Shown here: positions 1 through 14,339 of the stretch, piece by piece
Position numbering within the stretch: the stretch's first letter is position 1
Layout of the letters: every line of letters begins with the position of its first letter
NCBI RefSeq assembly: GCF_024679095.1
Contig: NC_066553.1
Coordinates: forward strand, 1,538,494 to 1,602,493
DNA from: Eriocheir sinensis
Taxonomy: Eukaryota; Arthropoda; Malacostraca; Decapoda; Varunidae
DNA length: 64,000 nt
Direction: 5' to 3'
The notes under the pieces: model-generated
Told to the model about the DNA's origin: nothing
What the model saw: the letters and a program-made list of their open reading frames with translations, nothing else
Databases searched by the model: none
Program-made: the position numbers and the translations under genes

Positions 1-470
<470 letters not shown>

Positions 471-589
471 GGGAGATCAAACTTACATAAGCATCCGCAG
501 AGAGACACGCTCGGTGCACTGCAGACCCCGGCAACCTATGACAACACGCGCTAAAGAGATCAGAGAGGCGCAACTACAATCAAAGGGAG

Positions 590-634
590 AAGGAGGAGGA
601 GGAGGAGGAGGAAGAGGAGGAGGAGGAGTGGCAA

Positions 635-670
<36 letters not shown>

Positions 671-945
671 GAGGAGGAGGAGGAGGAAGAAAAGGAGGAG
701 GGGGAGGAGGAGAGAGAGGAGAAAGAGCAGGTATTACAGAAGTGGAGGAGGAAGAGGAGGCCGAGGAGGAGATGGAGAGAAGAAGAGTTTGAGAAGGAGG
801 AGGAGGAGGAGGAAGAGGAGGAGGAGGAGAAAGTTGGGAGATAGTTTCCAGCACACGAAGAAGAGCAAACAAGCAAGGAAGAAGAGGAAAAAAAGAGGAG
901 GAAGAAGAGGAGGAGGAGGAGGAAGAGGAGGAGGAGGAGGAGGTA
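590..945. repeat. GGA-rich block with (AGT)n core
   Basis: Imperfect GGA/GAA trinucleotide repeats fill this stretch. A purer AGT run at about 635-669 interrupts them. No coding signal other than Gly, Glu and Arg homopolymer frames is visible. Confidence 0.9.
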
Positions 946-1620
946 AGACATATTCCTCTCCCTTTCCTCTTCTTCCTTTCTATCTTTCCTTCTTTCTTTC
1001 CTTCGATTTTATTCCCCTTTTCTTTCTTCTTTATTCCTTTTTCTAAACTCCATATTCTTTCTCCTCTAATTTTCCATCATCTTAATCTTCCTTCATTCTA
1101 TTCCTTCTTTAGTTTCTCTTTTTCTCCCATTTCCACTTATTCTTATTCCCCGGTGACACTTCTTCTCTTCTTCCTCTTCCTTTCCTCTTCTCCTTCATTC
1201 ACTCGCTCATTCATTGTTCGCGTATATATAATTCTTTTTCTTCCTTCCTTCTTTCCTTCCTTCCCTTGTATCTCTTCGTTCATCTCTTTTCTTTCTATCT
1301 CTATGTTTATTCTTTTTCCTTATCGCTCCCCTCTTTCGTTCCCTTCTCTTCTGACTTTCCCTTCTACCCTCTGTTCCTGTTCTTCTCTTATTCAATTCTC
1401 TATTCATCTCTCCAACTCAATTCTCCGATCGAAGTGGCGATATCACACCACTCACATTTCACTTCCTTCCTTCCTTTAGTCCTTCCTTCCTTCATTTTTT
1501 TCCTTTCTTCCTTCTTTCCTCCCTTCACTAATTAATTTTTTCATTCCTTCATTCATTCCCTCATTCATCTTTTCGTTCCTTCATCCTTCCTTATGCCTCA
1601 TCTTCCTATGTCTTGTTCAA
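946..1620. repeat. Degenerate CTTCC pyrimidine block, no gene
   Basis: The strand switches abruptly from purine-rich to pyrimidine-rich here. The sequence is a loose mixture of CTTC, CTTTC and ATTC units without a fixed period. I see no gene. Confidence 0.8.
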
Positions 1621-1630
1621 CCTATTTAGA

Positions 1631-1832
1631 GGGTCAGTGGCTGAGTGGTTAGCGTGCCGGGGCCGAAGTTAGGATTTTTCAGTCACCGCCGAGTGGCTTA
1701 AGACTGCCCACATGCTGTCCTGAAGACCACCTATCAACCCGGACTCTAGATTCTCTCACTAAAGAGTGGATCAGAGATGAGCTCCAGGGGACAGCACGAG
1801 CCAAGCAAGATAGCCGAAACGTAAAAAAAAAA
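1631..1832 (+). mobile_element. tRNA-derived SINE, family A, full head and tail
   Basis: The element starts with GTGGCTGAGTGGTTAGCGTG, which resembles an RNA polymerase III A box in a Ser/Leu-type tRNA head, and ends in an A-run at about 1822-1832. Its body, with the landmarks CACCGCCGAGTGG, AAGACCACCTATCAACC and GACTCTAGATTCTCT, recurs in inverse orientation at 41568-41799. That second copy keeps a clear B box, which is degraded here. An (AGT)n tract follows directly at 1841-1875, so the tail may have seeded a microsatellite. Confidence 0.8.
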
Positions 1833-1839
1833 ATAATAA

Positions 1840-1840
<1 letters not shown>

Positions 1841-1875
<35 letters not shown>
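1841..1875. repeat. (AGT)n microsatellite at SINE tail
   Basis: About twelve AGT units directly follow the A-rich 3' end of the SINE. Confidence 0.9.
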
Positions 1876-2035
1876 AAGCAGAAATATCGCTAGTATCAGC
1901 CTGCTATAAACACCAGAGAAAAAAATAAGAAAAATAAGCCAGCCAGCCGGTTTAGACTTAATCTCAGGGTGTCTATATATTTTCCAGCGCGCGAAGTGAA
2001 AACAACTATTAATATATGTAAAGAACGGAGCGGGA

Positions 2036-3100
<1,065 letters not shown>

Positions 3101-3106
3101 AACCTA

Positions 3107-3111
<5 letters not shown>

Positions 3112-3178
<67 letters not shown>
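3112..3178. repeat. (GT)n microsatellite
   Basis: This is a pure GT tract of about 66 bp between purine-rich flanks. Confidence 0.95.
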
Positions 3179-3180
<2 letters not shown>

Positions 3181-3314
3181 AAAGCGATCCCATCACACAC
3201 GGATAATGGGTGAAAAGGGAACGACAAGAAAAGAGGAGAGGAGGAGGAGGAGGAGGAGGAAGAGGAAGAGGAGAAGGAGGAGGAGGAGGAGAAGTGTTGG
3301 AAGGAAGGAAAGCA

Positions 3315-3538
<224 letters not shown>

Positions 3539-3586
3539 TCTTTAGATCCCTTAGTTGGTGGTACAAGAACCCTTATCGTCAACACC

Positions 3587-3590
<4 letters not shown>

Positions 3591-3633
<43 letters not shown>
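3591..3633. repeat. (CA)n microsatellite
   Basis: A pure CA tract runs on into a CCACCC-rich stretch, up to about 3780, made of degenerate CCCATTTCTCACTCCA-like units. Confidence 0.9.
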
Positions 3634-3635
<2 letters not shown>

Positions 3636-3859
3636 TACCCCCCTCACCCTACCCCTACCCCACCCATATCACTCCACACCCACACCTCACCCCACCCATT
3701 TCTCACTCCACCCATGTTCCACCCCATTCATTCCTCATCTCAACCTTACTTCACCTATTCTAAACCTTTCATTCCTCACCCATTCCTCACTCCACCCAAA
3801 ATAAAAAATAAACACATTCCCCTTAACCTCAATTCACACACAAACCTCATCTAGCTATT

Positions 3860-4520
3860 CCCAAACACAGAAATCAACCTCATATCACTGTCCTTCAACC
3901 GCACTCAACCAGCATTCAACCATCATATCACTTCCCCCAACCAGCATTCAACCATCACTTTCTATAACCTATCCATTCCCCAACCAAGAACATATCACAT
4001 ACCCCTAACCAAAATTCCCCAACAGACCTCAATTTCCTCTTCCCAAACCCAGAAGTCAACCATATATCACTTCCCCCAACCAGCATTCAACCATCACTTT
4101 CTATAACCTATCCATTCCCCAACCAAGAACATATCACATACCCCTAACCAAAATTCCCCAACAGACCTCAATTTCCTCTTCCCAAACCCAGAAGTCAACC
4201 ATATATCACTTCCCCCAACCAGCATTCAACCATCACTTTCTATAACCTATCCATTCCCCAACCAAGAACATATCACATACCCATAACCAAAACTCCCCAA
4301 CAGACATCGCTCTCCTCTTCCCAAACCCAGAAGTCAACCATATATCACTTCCCCCAACCAGCATTCAACCATCACTTTCTATAACCTATCCATACCCCAA
4401 CCAAGAACATATCACATACCTATAACCACAACTCCCCAACAGACATCGCTCTCCTCTTCCCAAACCCAGAAATCAACCTTATATCACTTCCCCCAACCAG
4501 CATTCAACCATCTCTTCCCC
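3860..4520. repeat. 139-bp minisatellite, about 4.7 copies
   Basis: The landmark CTTCCCCCAACCAGCATTC occurs at 3931, 4070, 4209, 4348 and 4487, an exact spacing of 139 bp each time. The unit is C- and A-rich with the recurring submotif AACCA, and it has no long reading frame. Copies differ by only a few substitutions, so the array looks young or homogenised. Confidence 0.97.
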
Positions 4521-4880
4521 AACCTACTCACATTCCTCCAAGAACACCTCCCGCTCTCCTTCAGCAGCTCAAAGTCACGCCAAGATCCACGATTACGACC
4601 TCAAGGAGACGGTGTTAAGAATCCAGCTGACTCTTTGCTCATTTCTTCCTTCCCTCTTTCCTTCCTTTTCTGTGCCTTTTCTCTGGTCCTGCCTCCGTGC
4701 TTTTATGTGTGTGTGTGTGAGGGGGAGGGGGGTGGGTGTTCTCCCTCACGCCACGTCAACATGAAAGTGAAAAAAGTCCAGGAAATGCAAAATAAATGGG
4801 TCTCGTTAGGTGGGTGTGAATTTAAAGATAGGGAATGGAAGAAAATAGCAAAATAATGAAAGTTGATGAAGATAATAAAG
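4521..4880. other. Non-repetitive stretch without recognisable gene
   Basis: This is mixed sequence with a short GT run at 4705-4720. I saw no exon with convincing splice borders. Confidence 0.5.
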
Positions 4881-4884
4881 ACAA

Positions 4885-5001
4885 ACAACAACAACAACAA
4901 CAACAACAACAAGATGCATTTAACTAATATACAGGTACATATTAAAAAATGTATGTGTCTATATAATTATGTGTGTGTGTTTGCGATGTGTGTGCGTGTG
5001 C

Positions 5002-5057
<56 letters not shown>

Positions 5058-5060
5058 CAT
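4885..5060. repeat. (CAA)n and (GT)n microsatellites
   Basis: A CAA run lies at about 4885-4912. A GT tract with occasional GC interruptions lies at 4968-5056. Confidence 0.9.
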
Positions 5061-5238
5061 CAAAGCAATGCAAGGATATGTAAAAAAAAATAGTGATTGA
5101 CGTTGCCTCATATATTTTTTTTTCTCCTCTTCCTGAAACTGTTTGAGACTTGCTGAGTGATTTCCCGAAGTCAAACAAACACTCAGATTGATAGAAATAT
5201 ATATACACGGCCATGTTGAGAGGTGCATTAGCTGGTAT

Positions 5239-5479
<241 letters not shown>

Positions 5480-6000
5480 TGAATCCAAGTAATCTGATTG
5501 ACAAGCAAGAAATAAAGAGAGAAAGAAATAACTATAAAACTAACAAAAAATATAAAAAATAAAAAAGCAGAAAATAAATATCAGAAAATTTAAGAAAAGG
5601 AAAACTCAGTAAATGGAAAGAGAGACTTAAAAAAAAAACAGAAAAGCGAGAGAAAGAAAAGAAACAAAGAATGAAAGATGAAGAGAAAAGACAGACAGAC
5701 AGACAGAGAGAAGCAGAGACACAGACATAGCCACAATTCAGACATACGAAAAGGCAGAGATACAGACCCACAGACACCCTCATAACCTTCAGACAGACAG
5801 ACACACAGACACATTAATAGCAAGACACTCACTCAGACACTCGAGACGCGGAAGGAGACACAGACAGAAACACACTTACGAACAAACATAAATAGTGCGT
5901 GTTTAGTTGAAGATAAACACACACACGAGGAGGAGGAGGAGGAGGAGGAGGAGGAAGAGTAAATATGAGGTGAATGATGAGGCGATGAGGGAAGTGTAAT
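5480..6000. repeat. A-rich stretch with scattered CAGA and (GGA)n
   Basis: A-rich sequence carries CAGACAGA runs near 5690 and 5795. A GGA tract is at 5930-5955. There is no gene signal. Confidence 0.7.
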
Positions 6001-6006
6001 TAGTGG

Positions 6007-6007
6007 C

Positions 6008-6104
<97 letters not shown>

Positions 6105-6326
6105 CATTATTATTATTCTTCTTCATTTTCTTCTACATCCGTTTTCTGCTCTTCTCTTTCTCCTCCTTCTTGTTTTTGTTTTTGCTGTTGTTCTTCTTGT
6201 TCTTGTTCGTCTTCTTCGTTCTCCTCCTCCTCCTCCTTCTCCTCTTTATTTTCTTTTTCTTTGTCCTCTTTCTCTTCTCTCTCTCTTTCCTTTTTTTGTA
6301 TTTTCCTCTCTTCCTCCTCCTCCTCC

Positions 6327-6379
<53 letters not shown>

Positions 6380-6458
6380 GCGCTGCTTCCAGTCCTAACT
6401 TATTATCAACAAACTCCTTCTCCCTCTTTATCTCCCTCTTTCGCTTTCCCCTCCCTTC

Positions 6459-6507
<49 letters not shown>
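6007..6507. repeat. (ATT)n, (TTG)n and (CT)n cluster
   Basis: An ATT tract at 6007-6115 is followed by CTT-rich sequence, a TTG tract at 6329-6376 and a short CT tract at 6461-6507. Pyrimidine-rich sequence continues to about 6640. Confidence 0.95.
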
Positions 6508-6511
<4 letters not shown>

Positions 6512-6884
6512 TTCTTCTGTTCCTTTACCAATCACTTTCCCTTCCTTGTTCCCTCTCCTTCACACCCTTCCTTCCTTCCTTTCCTTCCTTCTCTTCCTTT
6601 CTCCTCCCTTCATCCTCTCTCCCCTTTCCTGAAAATTTAACTGTTTACAATTTTTTTCCCCCGGCGGCTCAGAACTCAGGTGATGTTTGGACAGGCTTTA
6701 AACTGTTTGCTGATGTTCGCCTTGCCATTATTTCTTGCAAGACTTGAGGTTTTTCTTTTTCTTCGTCTTCCTCTCATGACTTATGTGTTTTGTTTGAAGT
6801 TGCTGCGTCTAAGTCTATTTACGGCGGTTTACAAGTATTTACCGCCTTCCACATAACTTGGAAGACGGATGGGGGTTGGAGATG

Positions 6885-7400
6885 GACGGGGAAGAGGAGG
6901 AGGAGGAAGAAGTGGAGAGGGGGGTTGGGGGTTGGTGTAGAGAGGAGGAAAGCGGAGGAGATGGACGGGGAAGAGGAGGAGGAGGAGGTAGAGGAGAAGG
7001 GGGTTGAGGGGCTGAATGAGGAGGAGGAGGAGGAGGAGGAGAAGGACGGGGAGGAGGAGGAGGAGGAGGAGGTAGAGGAGAAGGGGGTTGGGGGTTGGGG
7101 GTTGGTGTAGAGAGGAGGAAAGCGGAGGAGATGGACGGGGAAGAGGAGGAGGAGGAGGAAGAGGAAAAGGGGGTTGAGGGTTGAATGAGGATGAGGAAAA
7201 GGAGGAAGAGAAGGACGGGGAGGAGGAGGAGGAGGAGGAGGAGGACAAAAGGAGAACAAGAGGAGGAAGAAGAGAATGGAGAAGAAGAAAATGCAGAAGA
7301 ACAGAACAAGAACAAGAAGACGAAAATGAAGAACAAGAACAAGAAGAAAATGAACTCAGAAAAGAAGAAGAAGAAGAAGGCGAAGACGAATGAGATAAAA
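6885..7400. repeat. GGA/GAGGAG minisatellite-like block
   Basis: The block contains imperfect GAGGAG units with a larger duplication: the segment AGAGGAGGAAAGCGGAGGAG occurs at about 6941 and again at about 7111. The 3' part decays into GAAGAA and AACAAG units. Confidence 0.85.
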
Positions 7401-7440
7401 AAAAAAAAATTGAAGATATTTGGTGAGTATACAATCGAAT

Positions 7441-7441
7441 A

Positions 7442-7481
<40 letters not shown>

Positions 7482-7885
7482 GTCTGTCTTCTACCCCATC
7501 CTTCCCCCTTTCTCCTCTTCCCTTCCCTTCCCCTTACTTCCCTTTCCTTTCTTTTCCTTTCCTTTCCTCCTCTTCCCTTCCCTTCCCTTCCCTTCTCTTC
7601 CCTTCCCTTTACTTCCTTTTCCTTTCTTTTCTTTTAATTTCCTTTCCTTTCCTTTCCTTCCCTTCCCTTCCCTTTACTTCCCTTTCCTTTCTTTTCCTCT
7701 CCTTTCCTCCTCTTCCCTTCCCTTCCCTTCCCTTCCCTTCCTTTCCCTTCCCTTTACTTCCCTTTCCTTCCCGTACCTTCCCTTCCCTTCCCTTCCCATC
7801 CCTTCCCTTCCCTTTACTTCCCTTCCCTTTCTTTAACTTTCCTTTCCTCCTCTTCCCTTCCCTTCCCTTCCCATTCCGTTCTTTC
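7441..7885. repeat. (ATCT)n plus CCCTT pyrimidine array
   Basis: ATCT tetranucleotides at 7441-7482 lead into a long array of CCCTT and CCTTT pentamers. Recurrent TTTACTTCCC landmarks suggest a higher-order unit. Confidence 0.9.
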
Positions 7886-8139
7886 CAAGTGTCCTCATCT
7901 ATCTATCCATCTATCTATCTATCTGTCCCATGCACCCGTCCTCCCCACCTCCCTCTCTTTCTCGTTTCCGTGTTTTCTCTCTCAAATTTTTCTCTCTCGT
8001 GGGTTCCCGGTTCTCGGTAGCGGCTTGAGCTGTTGACTCATTCTCTGAACCACAAGTGACCTTTCCGTGGCTTCTCCGCGAGGGACGAAAAACATATGTA
8101 GCAGGGTGAGAGGGGCCGCAACGCAGAGGAGGTGGGAGA

Positions 8140-8250
8140 CGGAGCAGGGAAGGGAAGGGAAGGGGAAGGACGGGATGGGAAGGGGAGGATAAGGGCCGAG
8201 AAGGGAAGGGAAGGGAAGGGATGGGAAAGGAAGGGAAGGGAAGGGAAGAA
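8140..8250. repeat. (GGGAA)n array
   Basis: Pentameric GGGAA repeats are the inverse complement of the CCCTT array at 7500-7885, so the two could pair across about 0.4 kb. Confidence 0.85.
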
Positions 8251-8283
8251 TATGTAGAAAGAAAGATTAGGTTAGTAATGGAT

Positions 8284-8641
<358 letters not shown>

Positions 8642-8689
8642 TATTACCTTGCCTGCCAGTATTCAGATGAGGAAGCTCAGGTGATTATA

Positions 8690-9480
8690 AACGATATGAA
8701 GACATCTTGCCATCCACAGCTCCCTTCCACCTCTCCCCTTCCCTTTCCTTCATCTCCTACCCTATCCTCCTCCTCCTTCCATCCCTGCCTTCCCTTCCTT
8801 TCCCTTTCCCCTTCCCTTTCCTTCCTCCCCTACCCTCTCCTCCTCCTCCTTCCATCCCTGCCTTCCCTTCCTTTTCCTTTCCCCTTCCCTTTCCTTCCTC
8901 TCCTACCCTATCCTCCTCCCCCTTCCAACCCAGCCTTCCCTGCCTTTTCCCTTCCCTTCCCTTCCTTCCTCTCCTACCCTATCCTCCTCCTCCTTCCATC
9001 CCTGCCTTCCCTTCCTTTTCCTTTCCCCTTCCCTTTCCTTCCTCTCCTACCCTATCCTCCTCCTCCTTCCATCCCTGCCTTCCCTTCCTTTTCCTTTCCC
9101 CTTCCCTTTCCTTCCTCTCCTACCCTATCCTCCTCCTCCTTCCATCCCTGCCTTCTCTTCCTTTCCCTTTCCATTTCCCTTTCCTTCCTCTTCTACCCTA
9201 TCCTCCTCCTCCTTCCACCCCTGCCTTCCCTTCCTTTTCCTTTCCCTTTCTTTCCTCCTTTCCTTCTTTTCCTTTCCCTTCCTTCTCCTATTCCTTCTCC
9301 TTTCCCTCAATTTCCTCCTTTCCCTTCTAACCACACTTTTCCCCTTCCTTCTCTTCCTTCCCCTTATTTCTCTTTTTCCTTCTCCTTTCCCTTTATTTCC
9401 TCCTTTCCCTTCTACCCCCTCTTTCCCCCTTCCTTCCCTATTCCTCCTTTCTCTTTCCCCCTCCTTCCCTTCTCTTTTCA
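8690..9480. repeat. 73-bp pyrimidine minisatellite and flanking CT-rich sequence
   Basis: The landmark CTACCCTATCC occurs near 8757, 8830, 8903, 8974, 9047, 9120 and 9193, giving spacings of 71-73 bp. The unit is nearly pure pyrimidine and includes CCTCCTCCTTCCATCCCTGCC. Degenerate CCTTT sequence continues to 9480. Confidence 0.95.
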
Positions 9481-9724
9481 ATCGCATAAGTTACTTCGTT
9501 TTGTATCTTTTTATATCATTGTTTTTCATTTTGTATCATTTCCCACACCTCTCTCTCTCTCTCCCTCCTCCTCTTCCTCGTCGCCTAATAAGCCGCTCAG
9601 TTCTGGCTCGGCTTATTAACGCGGCGTGATATAACCGAAAGGCGATGACTATTCCGTTCTGACTTGTTGCTGGCGGGATGCTGAGAGGAGGAGACAAGTG
9701 TTGAGATGAGGACGATTGGATGCT

Positions 9725-9806
9725 GTGTGTGTGGGGGTGGGTGTGGGTGTGTGTGTGTGTGTACCAACCCCCCTTCTGAATTCTCCTTGTACCCAATCCT
9801 TGTCAA

Positions 9807-9850
<44 letters not shown>

Positions 9851-9935
9851 TGTGTGTGTGTGTGTGTGTGTACCAACCTCCCTTTTGAATTCTCCTTGTA
9901 GCCAATCCTTGTCAATCCTTGTGTGTGTGTGTGTA
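9725..9935. repeat. 109-bp tandem duplication with (GT)n inside
   Basis: A unit containing GTACCAACC and GAATTCTCCTTGTA, followed by CCAATCCTTGTCAATCC and a GT tract, starts at about 9761 and again at about 9870. A third GT run ends the array. Confidence 0.9.
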
Positions 9936-10124
9936 GATTAGGTGACAAGAGACACGCAAATGAGGAGAATCAGCAGGCAATAGAAGACAGGTGAAGTGAG
10001 ATACAGAGAGGTAATGGTTGTGATTTAAGCAGGTGAGCGGGAGTGAAAAGCAGGTAATGAAGGAGAAGTAGGAAAGAAGAAGCAGGTATAAGCAGACACA
10101 GATGAAGAGCAGTGAATACAAGAC

Positions 10125-10440
10125 GAAAATGAGAGAAAGCAGATTGGTGATAAAAGAATGAACAAGAAATTAACGAAGGGAGATACAGAAGGGAAAATCA
10201 GATAAAGGGGAATAGGAGAGAAGAAGAAGAAGCAGACGAACGAACATAGAAGAAGAAAAGAAGTGAAAAATATTAGGAGAGATGAAAATGAGAGAAAACA
10301 GATTGGTGATGAAAGAATGAACAAGAAATTAACGAAGGGAGATACAGAAGGGAAAATCAGATAAAGGGGAATAGGAGAGAAGAAGAAGAAGAAGAGGAAG
10401 AAGCAGGCGAACGACCATAGAAGAAGAGAAGAAAGTGAAT
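10125..10440. repeat. 159-bp direct duplication, purine-rich
   Basis: The segment beginning GATTGGTGAT at 10142 recurs at 10301 with few changes, including GAACAAGAAATTAACGAAGG. Confidence 0.9.
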
Positions 10441-10656
10441 AACAGGAAAAATTAAAATGAGAGTAAGCAGATTGGGAGAAAGAAAATGAAGAAGAGATGG
10501 ATGAGGAGAGATACAGGAGGAGGAGGAGGAGCAGAAGGAGATGAAGAGACAAAAGTGAGGAGAGACAGAAAGGAAGGTTAATTAGAATATGCAGAGAGAA
10601 GAGAAATCAGAAAGAGAGATACAGAGTGAGACATGAATGAAGAGTAACAGGAATTT

Positions 10657-10873
<217 letters not shown>

Positions 10874-11204
10874 CAGGTGAAGAGACAGACACAGGTAGCT
10901 TAATCAGATTATGCAGAGAGAAGAGAAACTAGAAAAGTGAGATAGACGAATTAAGAGAAACAGGTCTTTGAAGAGAGAGAGAGAGAGACAAACAGGTGAA
11001 GAGACGGACACAGGTAAGCCTATAGGTGAGGAGAGGGAGATAGACAGGTGGGCAGGTTAATCAGGGCGAGCAGGTAGGAGTCGGCGGTATCAGTCGGAGT
11101 AATGAGTTCGTTAGAGCGGCAACTCCCCGATGAATGGAGCACGCCAGGCGTATTACTCCGAGGGGCCGCGGCAATAGACCCGAACTCTCGCCCGCCTGCA
11201 TGCT

Positions 11205-11680
11205 TACCCTGTCTGTCTGTCTGTCTGTGCATCTGTCTATGTCTGTATGAACACTTATTTGTCTGTCAATGTGTCTGTTCTGTCTATCTTTGCATATATG
11301 TCCTGTCTAATTACTTTTTGTTATGTCTATTTCACTGTCTGTCTGTCTATCTGTCTATCTTTCCTAACTTACGTCCCTAGTTCTCTGTCTGCTTGTCTGT
11401 CTAACTATCTATTCTTTTATCTCCTGTCTGTCTATCCTAACTAACGTCTATTTGTCTATTTGCGTGTCTGTCTAGCTATCTCTGCATTCATCTCCCGTCT
11501 GTCTGTCTGCCCCTGTCTGCCCTAATGTACGTCTGTCTGTCTGTCTATCTATGCTTATATCTCCTGTCTGTCTTTATTTGTCTATTTGCGTGTCTGTCTA
11601 ACTATCCATGCATTCATCTCCCGTCTGTCTGTCTGCCCTAATGTACGTCTGTTTGCATATCTATCCGTGTGTCTGCGAGT
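11205..11680. repeat. Degenerate (CTGT)n array with a 126-bp duplication
   Basis: CTGT and CTAT tetranucleotides dominate. The segment TATTTGCGTGTCTGTCTA occurs at about 11457 and 11583. The sequence between 11680 and 11960 contains GGCTG-rich degenerate repeats but no gene. Confidence 0.85.
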
Positions 11681-12468
11681 GGATGAATGGATGAACGGGT
11701 GAGTGAGTGGCTGCCTGATTGATTGGCTTGCTGATTGGATGTTTAGTTGAAGCGTAATTGTCAGTTTGAATGCCCGGCCTGTCTGGGGGAGAGTATATCT
11801 GAATGGGTGGGTGTCCATTCGTCTTCTGTGTGCGTGTATGTGTATGTGTGTGAGGGGAGGGGGGGGGGGTATTATGCTGGATGGCTGGGTGGGTGGCTGG
11901 ATGGTTGGCTGTCTGGCCCGCTGACTCTCAATTTGTCTCTCTGTCGGGTTGTCTGTCAGGTTAATTGTTTGATCTGCTCCTCTTGTTCAGCCCGGAGCGT
12001 ATTTTCTGCCGCGTCCAGCTTGCCCTATACCTGCCAGCCCGCGCTCCACCGCTACCTCGTTCGCTTTTACCCAAATATTTGCTCGAAGGTACCTGTTAAC
12101 TAGCACGCAAGCCTTACCCTTCTCCTTATCCTCCTTTTCCTTTTCCTCTTTCTCCTGCTTTTCCGTCTCCTACTCTTTCTTCTCTTACTCTTCCTTCTCC
12201 TACTCCTCCTTCTTCTTAATCCTTCTACTTCTCCTCCTCCTCCTCCTCCTACTCCACTCCATTCCATCCCCCTTCTCTGCTTGTCCCGTCCGAGTATTCG
12301 TCTAATGGTATGACTTCCTGCGTCGATTCGGGAAGGAAGTGGAGTTTGGATTTTGAACCTTAATTTACACGATCCAACACAAGGCGACCTGAACTTCACT
12401 GGCCCAGCACGGCGCGTCGGTGGAATTGGTGACCTGACCTGACCTGACCTCGCTCGATGTGACCTTAC

Positions 12469-12601
<133 letters not shown>

Positions 12602-12716
12602 AAGAAAAAGGAAGGAAGGAAGAAAGGAAGGGAGGAAGGAAAAAGTCGGTGAAATCTATATTAATTTAAGAAAATAAGGTAAAGTTTCCTTCACTTTAAA
12701 TTTACTGCATACATCC

Positions 12717-12885
12717 TCTTCTTCTTCTTCCTCCTCCTCCTCCTCCTCCTCCTCCTTCTCTACCACCTCTTCCTCCTCAGTTCTCCGCATCCTCTTCCTT
12801 CACCCAATCCTCCTTGTCCTCACCTTCTCCTCCTCCTCCTCCTCCTCCTCCTCCTCCTCCTCCTCCTCCTCCTCCTCCTCCTCCG
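12717..12885. repeat. (TCC)n microsatellites
   Basis: There are two TCC tracts, at about 12728-12755 and about 12828-12885, with CTT-rich sequence between them. Confidence 0.95.
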
Positions 12886-12979
12886 CGAGCCCCGAAGATG
12901 ACGTGCCGAGGCGACGCGTGACGGACACCTGAAACAAGTCCGCGTCACCCGTCACGCCGGGGAGATTACCTGGCCAGCA

Positions 12980-13059
12980 CGCACACACGCACGCACACAT
13001 ACATACACACATACATACATAAAGATAGACAGGTGGGAAGGCAGACAGTGAGACAAACA

Positions 13060-13147
<88 letters not shown>

Positions 13148-13254
13148 GAAAACATACATTCATACATACATACATACATACATATCCGTAGATTCATTGA
13201 CCACAACGTACGCTCGTATAACAGTTACTTAAAAAAAAAACATTAATTCAACGT

Positions 13255-13306
<52 letters not shown>
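12980..13306. repeat. (CA)n and (CATA)n microsatellites
   Basis: CA tracts lie at about 13061-13145 and 13257-13306. CATA tetranucleotides border them near 13000 and 13155-13180. Confidence 0.95.
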
Positions 13307-13308
<2 letters not shown>

Positions 13309-13566
13309 TATAGTCATTAAATTTACATGTATATCCAGCAATCATTTCTACATTGGTGAATAGACAAGCAAATTCATTAATAGGTAAATACATATAAATG
13401 AATGACATATTTACAAAAATAAACAAGCATATGAAAAGCTGAATGAAAAGTTAACAGGTGAATAAATCATCATCGCAAAACTTCCAAACACACAAAATCA
13501 AAAATGGAAAAGAAATTAATAATGGAATGTTTTTTTTTTTTTTTTGCCGTGGTTTAGTCTTTGAAA

Positions 13567-13730
13567 CACACACACACACACACACACTCAACACCCCCAC
13601 CACACACAACACAATCCCCTCTCCACACACAACACACAACCCCCCTCACAACCCCCCCCCACACACAACACAACACAATCCTCCCTTCTCCCCCCCGACA
13701 CACAAATACAACACAACACACACAGGCAAC
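13567..13730. repeat. Degenerate CA/ACAACACA-rich stretch
   Basis: A CA run is followed by irregular ACACAACACAAC and CCCCC tracts. TCTCG pentamers follow at 13737-13758. Confidence 0.85.
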
Positions 13731-13861
13731 AGAGCTCGTCTCGTCTCGTCTCGTCTCAAAATCTCGCCTCATCTCTGGGCGTGACAATAAATATCACCCT
13801 GAACATTTTCCTTGTCTGGGAGAACGAGAGAGAAGACAGCCAGACAGATAGACACACAGAG

Positions 13862-13893
<32 letters not shown>

Positions 13894-14339
13894 AAAGAGG
13901 AGAGATGATGATGACAGAAGAGGACGCGAGAAGACAGACAGAGAGGAGGAAAGGAAGACGGAGATACGGACAGACAGGGAGGAAGATAGAAGGGGACAAG
14001 AGACAGCCGTACCGAAGAAGGATGGGACGGGATGGTGTGCCTGGCTGGCGAACGAAGGAAAAAGAAAATGGGAATAGATAGATAAATAGAGAGAGAGATA
14101 GAAATACAGAGAAGGAAGTTTGAGATATTTGGCAGACACCCCCATCCCACCCACCCCCCCACACACACTCACACACAACAAGTAGCTAGAAAAAAAATAA
14201 GGGTTCGTATTGAGGAAGTAGGAAAAAGATTAATGAATTCCTTCCTCTCTTTATTATTTCGTCCATTAACCCGGAAACTCCAGACCAAGGCCGGGTAATT
14301 TATTGGCCGTCAAGGGGAACATTATGAACAAGCTCTAGC

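Noticed and set aside
3860..4520. CRISPR array
   Set aside because: The 139-bp units are contiguous and repeat along their whole length, with no spacer and repeat alternation, and the sequence is eukaryotic.
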